Of a stretch of 64,000 bases of DNA, positions 57,087 through 64,000 are shown piece after piece. Origin of the DNA: Deltaproteobacteria bacterium (GTDB taxonomy: Bacteria; Desulfobacterota_D; UBA1144; Nemesobacterales; UBA2774); assembly GCA_029262275.1 (NCBI GenBank), contig JAJCZS010000022.1:18511-82510 (forward strand). The letters are read 5' to 3'. A model generated the notes under the pieces. It searched no databases. It was not told the DNA's origin and saw only the letters and a list, made by a program, of their open reading frames with translations. The translations under genes were made by a program, and so were the position numbers. Within the stretch, counting starts at the first letter, position 1. Every line of letters begins with the position of its first letter.

Positions 57087-57677
57087 ATGAGAAATGTTGG
57101 CTCTGTTTTAACTGTTGTTTCTCTACTCGTAATAACCTTTGTTTCTTTTATAGTGGTTGGTTGTAATCAAAAGCCCGCCCAAGAGGTTGCCTATAGCCCA
57201 GAGCGTATTGAGATAGGGGAAGCGGTTGTAGAGGGTTGGAACTGCAGCTTCTGTCACTCTCCACAAATAAAAGGGCCTGACGGGAAACCAATTCCTGATC
57301 CCAAAAGGTTTATGTCCGGACACCCGGCTGATGAAAAAATTCCCACTGTCCCGGATATGGTAATTACTTCTCCCGAGTGGATGGAGTTTTTAGATAATCT
57401 TGATTCAACTGCATGGGCAACAGACAATCTGATTGTTTTCTCGGCAAATCTGACTCCAGATGATGACACTGGAATAGGAACATGGACGGAGACGGAATTT
57501 GTTGAGACCATCAGGGAGGGCAGACACCGTGGTATAGAGCGCCGTATTAAATACCCAATGCCCTGGCAGGAGCTTTCTGAACTTAGTGATGAAGAGCTTC
57601 TATCGGTCTATGAATACCTAATGACTCTGAGTCCTGTGAGTAATGAAGTGCCGCCGTCTGTTGTATTGTTTAGATAA
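57087..57677 (+). CDS. Monohaem cytochrome c lipoprotein
   Basis: 196 aa. Lipobox VVGC (Cys26); haem motif CSFCH at 53-57 (Cys53, Cys56, His57). The likely axial Met is in the YPMPWQ segment. The sequence NLTPDDDTGIGTWTETEFVETIREGRHRG is the pattern of cytochromes used with membrane dehydrogenases. It would shuttle electrons on the periplasmic side of a membrane. AAAGGGAGGGATGGAAC is a strong ribosome site. Partner dehydrogenase not in window. Confidence 0.9.
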   Translation: MRNVGSVLTVVSLLVITFVSFIVVGCNQKPAQEVAYSPERIEIGEAVVEGWNCSFCHSPQIKGPDGKPIPDPKRFMSGHPADEKIPTVPDMVITSPEWMEFLDNLDSTAWATDNLIVFSANLTPDDDTGIGTWTETEFVETIREGRHRGIERRIKYPMPWQELSELSDEELLSVYEYLMTLSPVSNEVPPSVVLFR

Positions 57678-57697
57678 TGATTTAAAAGATACCTAAA

Positions 57698-58381
57698 TTA
57701 GTGGCCGTAGCTTCTTGGTTTGGTTGTTCCGATTGGATCTGTGGGCATACAAGAGAATTCATTGGATGCAGTTTTCTTCATAGTGTCCAGATCGGTGCTC
57801 ATTTTTTCAACATAGAGCACCTGTTTGCCCTGTGCTTCCCATTTTGATGCATCAGGACAAGGTATCTTTTCTCTAACAGATTCTCTTTTAGACTTTAGAG
57901 TTTTGAAATAGTTGAGTTTTCCATCCTTTATCTCGGGTTTGGTATACGTATCTAAAAAAACAAGGCTTTTAGTCTCAATGTTTATAGCAACGAGCCTCTT
58001 GAAGTTACGGCCAGTCCACTGATCTAAAAACAGCAGGTTCCCATACTTCCCAACAAATTTATTGACCCCACCATACTCTCCGACCCCTATCCAATAGTGA
58101 GCTTGCTTGCGGTCCATCTTGCACGGGTCTTGTTCACCAGAAGTTGGGGCGTAGATATAAACGTTGGCTCCATCAAAATCTCCAGAAGCCTCTGTGTAAA
58201 TCACATAATCGTCATAGATATATGCAGTGCCACCTTCTTCGCAGTTCTTAGTTGTTGGCTTTTCTGTGCCGGGAATTAGTTTTGCTTTGTCCCCATCATA
58301 GCCTTGCTCAGAATATGAATAGGTTGTAGCTAGAACAATTAGGATTGTAATTTTTAAAGTTGAAAATATAAATTTTTGCAT
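57698..58381 (-). CDS. Exported protein of the PGTE family (copy 1)
   Basis: 227 aa from ATG 58381 (TTG 58387 in frame is possible). Signal peptide cleaved after TYSYS (about 24). The core LIPGTEKPTTKNC, AYIYDDYVIYT, NVYIYAP, DPCKMDRKQAHYWIGVGE, FVGKYGNLLFLDQWTGR and IPCPDASKWEAQGKQVLYVEK is repeated in the protein at 58917, about 800 nt away. The two flank the HU gene. No ribosome site. No known family; function unknown. Confidence 0.7.
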   Translation of the reverse strand: MQKFIFSTLKITILIVLATTYSYSEQGYDGDKAKLIPGTEKPTTKNCEEGGTAYIYDDYVIYTEASGDFDGANVYIYAPTSGEQDPCKMDRKQAHYWIGVGEYGGVNKFVGKYGNLLFLDQWTGRNFKRLVAINIETKSLVFLDTYTKPEIKDGKLNYFKTLKSKRESVREKIPCPDASKWEAQGKQVLYVEKMSTDLDTMKKTASNEFSCMPTDPIGTTKPRSYGH

Positions 58382-58556
58382 GGGCAAAAGGATACAGTCA
58401 GCTTTGTCCGTATCAAGGGGGTTTCTCTAAGGCAATTAATCTCCATAGAGAAATTAAAAAAATACGCCCCCTCTTAACGACAGGTTTGAAGCGATAGCAA
58501 TCCTACGCTTTAATATGGATTAACTAAATTAAGTTAAAAGCTAATACTTTACCGGC

Positions 58557-58829
58557 TTATGCAATCTCTGATTCAACGCCTTTGGAGGCTTTGAATTTAA
58601 GAACGTTTTTTGCAGGTATCTGTATAGTCTCGCCCGTTGAAGGGTTTCTTCCCGCACGTGCAGCTCTGTGCGTAACTTTGAAAGTTCCAAGACCTGTAAG
58701 AGGTACACTTCCGTCAGCCTTCAAGCCACTTTTTATAGCGCTAACAATTGCATCATATGCTTTATCAGCATCACTCTTGCTGATTCCTGCGTTTTCGGCG
58801 ATTTGCCCAATCAATTCACTTTTAGTCAT
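58557..58829 (-). CDS. HU-family DNA-binding protein
   Basis: 90 aa, the usual size. It has MTKSELIGQIAENAGISKSDADKAYDAIVSAI, GLGTFKVTHRAARAGRNPSTGETIQIPAKNVLKFKASKGV; the arm RAARAGRNPSTGE and its Pro are conserved. It coats and bends DNA. AAGGAGGAAATACT precedes the ATG. It is a single gene between the two PGTE-family genes, all on the minus strand. Confidence 0.97.
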   Translation of the reverse strand: MTKSELIGQIAENAGISKSDADKAYDAIVSAIKSGLKADGSVPLTGLGTFKVTHRAARAGRNPSTGETIQIPAKNVLKFKASKGVESEIA

Positions 58830-58916
58830 AGTATTTCCTCCTTGACGTCTTATTCTACAACATAATACGGGTGTTTTGCAATTTTTTTTTGTTTTCTTTT
58901 TTTTGTAGCAACGGAT

Positions 58917-59546
58917 TTACTGTCCCGCTCGGCAGCGGTATTCACGAACGGGCGTCCTTATTTCTGTCTCCAAAGTGAAAGTTTCCTTTTGCTCATATAG
59001 AACTGTAAGCCCTTGGTTTCTCCATTCTTGAGCATCAGGGCAGGGGATACTTTCAATTACACCAGGGTCTGGAACCAGGGTTTTATAGAAAGTTAAAACC
59101 CCACTCTTCAAGTTGGGGCTTGAGTACTCAGTAAAAAGAATAAGTTTTTTATCCTTCAAATTGTAGATAGATAGTATTCTACGATCGGGCCCGGTTCCCT
59201 GATCTATAAAAAGATATTCCTTATAAATACCAGCAAAAAAATTCTTCTCCTCAGTCTCACCTGTACTTATAATATGCGAGGCAGTTTTTCTATCTAGTTT
59301 GCAGGGGTTGCCATCTGAGACCTTGGGACTGTATAGAAATATGTTCATCCCAACCTCATCAGGAGAAGGCTCAACGTGAATTTCATATTCATTATATAGA
59401 TACGCCTTGCCTACCGAGCATTCTTTTATAACTGGATTTTCAGTTCCGGGAACGAAACCTAACCCCACGGCATCGGTAGGTTCTTTGTTTGATGAGTTGC
59501 AGCCTAAAAATAACATTAGGGCTACTAGTAAGAGCTCTTTTTGCAT
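58917..59546 (-). CDS. Lipoprotein of the PGTE family (copy 2)
   Basis: 209 aa from ATG 59546, chosen because MQKELLLVALMLFLGC then gives a good lipobox (LFLGC, Cys16). Its core FVPGTENPVIKEC, AYLYNEYEIHVE, NIFLYSPK, NPCKLDRKTASHIISTGE, FFAGIYKEYLFIDQGTGPDR and IPCPDAQEWRNQGLTVLYEQK matches copy 1 throughout. The lipid anchor distinguishes it from copy 1. A small Asn/Glu-rich linker follows the Cys. Function unknown. Confidence 0.72.
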   Translation of the reverse strand: MQKELLLVALMLFLGCNSSNKEPTDAVGLGFVPGTENPVIKECSVGKAYLYNEYEIHVEPSPDEVGMNIFLYSPKVSDGNPCKLDRKTASHIISTGETEEKNFFAGIYKEYLFIDQGTGPDRRILSIYNLKDKKLILFTEYSSPNLKSGVLTFYKTLVPDPGVIESIPCPDAQEWRNQGLTVLYEQKETFTLETEIRTPVREYRCRAGQ

Positions 59547-59674
59547 AGTTAAATCATACAGGATTCCTTGTAGGTTCGGCAATAGAATTAGCAATACATT
59601 CTTTTTGCCCTCTTGCATAATATTGTTATAAGAATAGTTCAAATTAGGTTATAATCATTTTGGTAGGTGTTCTT

Positions 59675-60136
59675 ATGGCGAATTGTACAATCCTGATATT
59701 ATCTTTTGCTACAGCCATATGGTTAATGGCGCCTGTTTCGCTTTACGCACAGGGTGAGTTGTCGATTAAACCTGGCAAATATAGATTATCAAAGACTACA
59801 AAGACCAGTTTTGATACGGTACCTGTGAGTAGAACTACAGAGGAGTGTATTACCAATCCGGATCTTGATCCTCAATCAATTCTTCCTAGTAAAGAGAATT
59901 GCGAGATCAAGAATCTGAAGACGGCTCCAAATAGTACTAGTTTCGATTTTACTTGTGATGAACCAGGCAAGGCATCTTCACTTACTGGTCATGCGGAATA
60001 TAGCACTTCGGGCAACACTATTTCCAGTAGAATAAGACTTGAAGGATCATACAAGGGCCAAGAGCTTATTGTAGAATCAATTGGTAAGGGTGAGAGAATA
60101 GGAGATTGTGTCCCTGAACCTGCATTCACTGAGTAA
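59675..60136 (+). CDS. DUF3617-family periplasmic protein (copy 1)
   Basis: 153 aa from ATG 59675 (TAGGTGTTCTT before it; TTG 59660 is an alternative). Signal peptide cleaved near YAQ (about 25). The fold is beta-rich, with ELSIKPGKYRLSKTTKTS at the start, ECITNPDLDPQSILP, ENCEIKN and a C-terminal FDFTCDE-type pair of Cys, which matches DUF3617. A TATAAT box lies at 59650. The family has no established function. The gene at 60618 is a paralogue. Confidence 0.85.
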   Translation: MANCTILILSFATAIWLMAPVSLYAQGELSIKPGKYRLSKTTKTSFDTVPVSRTTEECITNPDLDPQSILPSKENCEIKNLKTAPNSTSFDFTCDEPGKASSLTGHAEYSTSGNTISSRIRLEGSYKGQELIVESIGKGERIGDCVPEPAFTE

Positions 60137-60299
60137 GTTTTTCCTTTCTATAAACATAAACTTTTAACTGTGTAATATGACACACTGATTCTGGTTCGTT
60201 TTTCAGCAACCAGAATTAAAAATGTTTTCTAAAATCAGAATATTCTCAGTTGTAACAGATGGTTAGATCAGAAGGTGTAGGTTTTAAGAAATGTGTGGG

Positions 60300-60329
60300 T
60301 TGACACAGCAATGTCAGTTGTTGTAGAAT
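60300..60329 (+). promoter_or_regulatory. Sigma-70-type promoter in an intergenic region
   Basis: TTGACA (60300-60305), 18-nt spacer and TAGAAT (60324-60329) form a near-consensus promoter, starting near 60336, with no gene in front before a strong terminator. Confidence 0.6.
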
Positions 60330-60335
60330 CCTCTA

Positions 60336-60510
60336 AGTAGACAAAGGTCATACTTTGTCTTAGTAATATTGATGGGATGGGTAATTTCGTTAAATTTGAG
60401 AATTCACCAGATATGCGTTCGGTTTCAATAAGTCTAATCAAAACTTTTTAAGTTTTAATCTAATTTCAAACCGAGACAGGTTTTCTCCTTGTACCTGTCT
60501 CGGTTTTTTT
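60336..60510 (+). ncRNA. Candidate small RNA
   Basis: A transcript of about 175 nt is predicted between the promoter at 60300 and the terminator at 60468. It has a hairpin AGACAAAG (60339-60346)/CTTTGTCT (60353-60360) near its 5' end and an unpaired AT-rich middle. A 24-codon frame MGNFVKFENSPDM... has no ribosome site. The rest of the gap (60137-60299) holds no gene. No known sRNA family is recognised. Confidence 0.5.
60468..60510 (+). terminator. Strong Rho-independent terminator
   Basis: AAACCGAGACAGG (60468-60480) / CCTGTCTCGGTTT (60494-60506) is a perfect 13-bp stem with T residues after it. No protein gene ends here. Confidence 0.9.
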
Positions 60511-60617
60511 GTTTCTTCTGATTAATAATATTGGTTGTATTCCTATTTTGTTTACTTATAATTATTCCTTACATTTATGCTCTAAATTTCACAATAAACC
60601 GGAGGATTAAGACCAAT

Positions 60618-61046
60618 ATGTATATACTTACACTAGCACTCTCAATATTTCTACTAGTTCCAGCTTTAGACTCAATAGCAGCTGATGATTCCATCTCTGT
60701 CGTGCCGGGGAATTACAAAATAAAAACAACCACTCGTTCCAACATGAATCCTAATCCACAGGTAGACGTTGAAGAGCAGTGTGTCACGGATACTTCATTT
60801 AACCCAAAGATGGCTCTTCCAGACGAAAGTTGTAAGGCAGCCAATGTAAAGAAGAGTGGAAATAGCCTTAGTTTTGATATTAAATGTGGTGGTAACCAAG
60901 TGATGCCGCCTATGAACGGTAAAGCTGAAGCAAGCACTACTTCTTCGACACTCAAATTTCACGTAAAAATGGTAGGCTCATATCAAGGACAGGAGTTTTC
61001 TGTAAACTCTACATCAGAAGGCACGCGCACTGGCAACTGTAATTAG
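60618..61046 (+). CDS. DUF3617-family periplasmic protein (copy 2)
   Basis: 142 aa from ATG 60618, with GGAGGATTAAGACCAAT before it. The signal peptide cleaves after SIA (about 21). ISVVPGNYKIKTTTRSNMNP, EEQCVTDTSFNPKMALPDESC and LSFDIKCGGNQ align with copy 1, and both end in a Gly-rich acidic strand (GSYQGQEFSVNS vs GSYKGQELIVES). The function is unknown. A candidate sRNA lies between the two copies. Longer in-frame starts lack a ribosome site. Confidence 0.85.
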   Translation: MYILTLALSIFLLVPALDSIAADDSISVVPGNYKIKTTTRSNMNPNPQVDVEEQCVTDTSFNPKMALPDESCKAANVKKSGNSLSFDIKCGGNQVMPPMNGKAEASTTSSTLKFHVKMVGSYQGQEFSVNSTSEGTRTGNCN

Positions 61047-61055
61047 TCCTGCATA

Positions 61056-61790
61056 CTAGGCATTTACTATTAAGTTTACACCTATAAGAATTAGGATTAA
61101 TAGAACAGCTATCCTAAATCTTTCCTCAGAGATATGATGGCGAAGTTTGCCTCCTAAGTATATGCCTGCTACTACAGGTATCACGCCTACTACAGAGAAT
61201 TCGATTATCTCTTGAGTTATAAGGTTGAATTTGCCAAAAATAATAAGAAGCACAGTTATTGATAGTGTAAACCCTACATTGATTGCATTGATCATGCCGT
61301 CACGGTCTAGTTTTAGAGACAGTAGATAGGGCAGCATCGGAATAACCTGTGTTCCTGTGAGCCCATTTAGAAAACCATTTGTGAGTCCTATTGGAATTGA
61401 AAGCACCCTTTCTTTTACCTCTGGGATAGAGATCTCAACTCTTAAGAGCAGTAAAACAGCATATCCAATTGAGACTACGCCAAGAATCACCTTTGCTGCA
61501 TAGTTGCCAACCATGTTTAATAGCAACACTCCTGCATAGATGCCGGGAAATGCGCTTATGTAGAGCAGCCAGAATCTTCTGATACTCTGTCTAAGTCTTC
61601 CGGTTTGATGAATTATCATGACGTTGCTAACCAAAGAGGGAAGTACAACAAGCGGGATCGCTTCCTCAAGCTTAATAAATATTGCAATAACTGGCAGGCA
61701 AAGGCTTACAAAACCTAGACCTGTAAGACCTTTAATAAATGCTGCTATAAAAAAAGTCGTATATACAATTAAAAGAAGATTAGCGTCCAT
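61056..61790 (-). CDS. TauE/SafE-family permease
   Basis: 244 aa, about eight membrane helices. IAAFIKGLTGLGFVSLCLPVIAIFI near the start and LTNGFLNGLTGTQVIPMLPYLLSL near the middle are the two repeated half motifs of the TSUP family. It would move small sulfur-containing or organic anions across the inner membrane; the substrate is not known. It converges on the DUF3617 gene with a 9-nt gap. No sulfur gene is next to it. Confidence 0.88.
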   Translation of the reverse strand: MDANLLLIVYTTFFIAAFIKGLTGLGFVSLCLPVIAIFIKLEEAIPLVVLPSLVSNVMIIHQTGRLRQSIRRFWLLYISAFPGIYAGVLLLNMVGNYAAKVILGVVSIGYAVLLLLRVEISIPEVKERVLSIPIGLTNGFLNGLTGTQVIPMLPYLLSLKLDRDGMINAINVGFTLSITVLLIIFGKFNLITQEIIEFSVVGVIPVVAGIYLGGKLRHHISEERFRIAVLLILILIGVNLIVNA

Positions 61791-61846
61791 GCATAGTTCC
61801 GAGCTCGGCGAAGAGAGAATTTATACCACTGAAGCTCTACAATATA

Positions 61847-63097
61847 CTATTGAGGAAAATTAACTATACTTAGATCCAGAGGTAAAGACTCTTTGCGTAT
61901 TCCAGGGTTATCCACAGGAATGATCTCCAGAGGTGTCCCATTCGCTTCCGCTTCGTCAAATGCCTCAGTTGAAGCCGCTTGAGAAATTAGATCGTATTCA
62001 TATACGACATATGGAATCCCATTTGAGCCAAATGTAGCAGGGCCGGACGTCATATGGAAATGAAGATGCGGAGCGATTGAGTTTCCAGTATTCCCCAGAA
62101 GACCTATTACCTGGCCACGGGTTACAAAGTCTCCAGCTTTAACCGAGACGGTGCCTTTAATCAGGTGAGCATAGAAAGCAAAATTGCCTCCTCCCAAATC
62201 TATAACTACGTGGTTGCCATCTGCTTCTTCAAGAGGTATTCCAACGGGGGACTCCCCTGGAATCTGGTCTTCGTACTTGTCCACAGCAATAACAACTCTT
62301 CCTTCACCAACGGCTAGCACATCTTCCCCATAGGCAAAGTAGCTATTTACATCTTGGGGGTCGCCTACGAATATTCTGTCTTGATCATCCAGCTGCTCCC
62401 AGTCAATTGCGAACCTTTGCGAGATAGCCAGTCTTCCATCTATAGGCAAGACTGCACGCACGTGTCTCTCGGCGGTACAGCATCCGTCTGCTGCGACCCA
62501 TTTTGCTCCCCTAAGCGGTGGGCCCATAATTATTGCCTCCTGGGTGGATACATAACCTTCAGCAATTATCTGGACGAGTTCTGTTGTATCTGGTGGAAGA
62601 CTTAGGAAGCTAATAAACCCTTCAGGTATTCCTCCAGGTACAGTAATTTTGAACCTATGGGTAATTTTTTCCGGTATCTCATCAATGTTCTCTACAGAAA
62701 ACGTTATGTAAAAAAGCGAGGTTTCACTTCTAGCCAGTGTTTCGCTTGGAATTCTACCTGGGACAATTTGATTGTTGGGCTTAACTCTGTCGCCTGAGAA
62801 CTCTGCGAATATTTCATTATGGTCTTCTGCGTTTAGGACTTCAAGGGAATTAATAAGCCATGTGAGAGGGTTTGCGTTAGTTAACTCAAGCTCATATGTT
62901 AGATGATATCTGCCGTCTGAGCCTAAGAAAGGGTGAGGCTCTGTTACGAATTTTGCTACTATAGGAGTGAAAACGTTTTGGCCTACATCTGTCATATTTT
63001 GACCGTTGCCATTTGAATCATGGCATCCGCCAATATGAAAGAATGCACCTGCAATTAGTAAACAAAATATAGTAATTCCGATTATTCTGATTCTCAT
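61847..63097 (-). CDS. M23-type (LytM-like) lipoprotein
   Basis: 416 aa, lipobox HIGGC (Cys25). The N-terminal about 170 residues form a beta-sandwich-like region; residues about 200-370 hold an M23 domain with NHVVIDLGGGNFAFYAHL, GDFVTRGQVIGLLGNTGNS and HLHFHM. The usual first ligand (HxxxD) is RFAID here, with Arg for His, so the zinc site may be incomplete or arranged differently. It should act on peptidoglycan cross-links or regulate another hydrolase. CysCys near 195 (DGCCTAERH) is unusual. Confidence 0.85.
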   Translation of the reverse strand: MRIRIIGITIFCLLIAGAFFHIGGCHDSNGNGQNMTDVGQNVFTPIVAKFVTEPHPFLGSDGRYHLTYELELTNANPLTWLINSLEVLNAEDHNEIFAEFSGDRVKPNNQIVPGRIPSETLARSETSLFYITFSVENIDEIPEKITHRFKITVPGGIPEGFISFLSLPPDTTELVQIIAEGYVSTQEAIIMGPPLRGAKWVAADGCCTAERHVRAVLPIDGRLAISQRFAIDWEQLDDQDRIFVGDPQDVNSYFAYGEDVLAVGEGRVVIAVDKYEDQIPGESPVGIPLEEADGNHVVIDLGGGNFAFYAHLIKGTVSVKAGDFVTRGQVIGLLGNTGNSIAPHLHFHMTSGPATFGSNGIPYVVYEYDLISQAASTEAFDEAEANGTPLEIIPVDNPGIRKESLPLDLSIVNFPQ

Positions 63098-63221
63098 TAA
63101 TTTCCTCCACCATTAATCTGACTGTTTAATATTATAACCGTTTTTTGATTTTGCATATTAATCTTCAGGAGAAAATAGTTTAGACATATCTGGCTTGTCT
63201 CTGTATCATTTATTTATAACT

Positions 63222-64000
63222 ATGAGTGAAAAAGTATTAGATAGTTTTAAGAAAATACATCTGATCATAAATCCAGTCTCAGGGAAGGGGGTTGTGCCGG
63301 TTGCGGAAATCCTCTCCAAGTTTGAAGTCCTTGGGGACAGGTTGACTGTGCACGAAACAAAGCCTGATGTGAGTGCGCGTGAGATAGCCAAGCAGGCAGT
63401 AGCCGCTGGGGCTGACCTCGTGGTGACATTTGGTGGGGACGGGACAATGCTGCAAGTCTCTGAAGGACTAATACACACTGGTGTTCCGCTTGCGGTTATT
63501 CCGGGTGGAACAGCCAACGTGTTTGCCAATGAGCTTGAGATCTCAAATGATAAGATGGAGGCAATTCATAATTTATTAAGCGAGGAGACCCATGTAAGGC
63601 AGATAGATGTCGGGTGTGTGGGAGAGAAACATTTTCTTCTTAGACTAGGTATAGGGCTTGAGGCTGCCATGACTGTTATGACAGACAGGGAAATAAAAGA
63701 CAGATATGGTTTCTGGGCTTATATTTGGACAGCGTTTAGACTAGGAAGCAGGATGAAGCAGGCCCATTATCATCTTGTTATTGATGGCAAGAGGCTGAGA
63801 GTGAAGGGTGTGACCTGTGTCATATGCAACTCAGGCAATCTTGGGCTCCCAAGGGTAAAACTTCTTCCTGATATAGACGTTTCAGATGGTAAGCTTGATG
63901 TTGTAGTGGTGAGAGAAGCCAGCCTATGGTCTGCAAGCTCGCTGATATATCATGCCGTTAAGGGAGTGTTCTCAAAAGTTACTCCACACGGGGATAGACC
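63222..64000 (+). CDS. Diacylglycerol/sphingosine-kinase-like lipid kinase (3' end cut)
   Basis: The first 259 codons are visible; the window ends before the stop. HLIINPVSGKG, the ATP-binding FGGDGTMLQVSEG and VIPGGTANVFANELEIS are the DAGK_cat/YegS-type marks, and LGIGLEAAMTVMTDREIKDRYG starts the second domain with DVSDGKLDVVVVRE later on. It phosphorylates a lipid alcohol at the membrane. No ribosome site is seen before ATG 63222; an AT-rich -10-like box lies close, so a short or absent leader is likely. Confidence 0.92.
   Translation, partial: MSEKVLDSFKKIHLIINPVSGKGVVPVAEILSKFEVLGDRLTVHETKPDVSAREIAKQAVAAGADLVVTFGGDGTMLQVSEGLIHTGVPLAVIPGGTANVFANELEISNDKMEAIHNLLSEETHVRQIDVGCVGEKHFLLRLGIGLEAAMTVMTDREIKDRYGFWAYIWTAFRLGSRMKQAHYHLVIDGKRLRVKGVTCVICNSGNLGLPRVKLLPDIDVSDGKLDVVVVREASLWSASSLIYHAVKGVFSKVTPHGDR

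Noticed and set aside
60363..60460. 24-codon frame inside the candidate small RNA
   Set aside because: No ribosome site and no sign of a signal or known peptide; not reported as a gene.
1..64000. tRNA, rRNA, CRISPR arrays, insertion sequences
   Set aside because: Gaps were read for clover-leaf ends, regularly spaced direct repeats and transposase motifs; none was found.

Overview
The window is about 40% GC by eye and comes from a Gram-negative bacterium: it has many lipoprotein signal peptides, periplasmic DsbA-like and cytochrome c proteins, and MarC, TauE/SafE, DHA2 and MHS transporters. Several secreted proteins end in an IPTL-CTERM-type tail (V/IPT-x-W, hydrophobic stretch, RRR). Together with sigma-54-like promoters, animal-type haem peroxidases, an Anbu cluster and thrombospondin-3-type repeats, this suggests a deltaproteobacterium-like or Dadabacteria-like lineage. 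That placement is inference only. I saw no rRNA, tRNA, CRISPR array, IS element or integrase.

Layout. 1-7.5 kb: two cysteine-rich repeat proteins with sorting tails, a DsbA-like thiol oxidoreductase, a divergent pair of small secreted-protein genes with facing sigma-54-like promoters, and the first haem peroxidase. 7.6-15.4 kb: DHA2 exporter, small winged-helix protein, sulfotransferase, methyltransferase, group III truncated haemoglobin and a DUF389 membrane protein. 15.4-21.7 kb: a seven-bladed FG-GAP sorting substrate, then a four-gene Anbu cluster (ATP-grasp, alpha-E, Anbu, transglutaminase) behind a sigma-54-like promoter and a structured RNA. 22-39.7 kb: cupin, SDR/TetR pair with matching operators, two duplicated pairs of tiny secreted 'FGV' proteins, SprT-like protease, MHS transporter, a thaumatin/TSP3 protein, DHA2 exporter plus ChrR-like cupin, choloylglycine-hydrolase-like enzyme, K+ channel, Kazal lipoprotein, second haem peroxidase, and MarR divergent from rhodanese-DoxX.

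39.8-51.5 kb: a CI/S24-type repressor, a SRAP protein, HxlR/VOC, and many small lipoproteins that fall into local paralogous families (WGMS-EEV family x3; YVT family x2). 51.5-57.0 kb: a second S24 repressor faces a run of same-strand, mostly unrecognised genes behind a strong promoter with operator half-sites. It looks like a stripped phage or mobile-element early module. 57-64 kb: cytochrome c lipoprotein, a PGTE family pair flanking HU, two DUF3617 proteins with a candidate sRNA between them, a TauE/SafE permease, an M23-like lipoprotein and a lipid kinase cut by the window end.

The most unusual item is a candidate MarR regulon. The palindrome GTTGCAATTGCAAC occurs twice in front of marR/rhodanese-DoxX, once in front of each duplicated FGV gene pair, and one of those copies also lies in front of the divergent DHA2 exporter-cupin operon. 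A single regulator may therefore tie together an efflux pump, a redox/sulfur module and a family of tiny exported proteins of unknown function.
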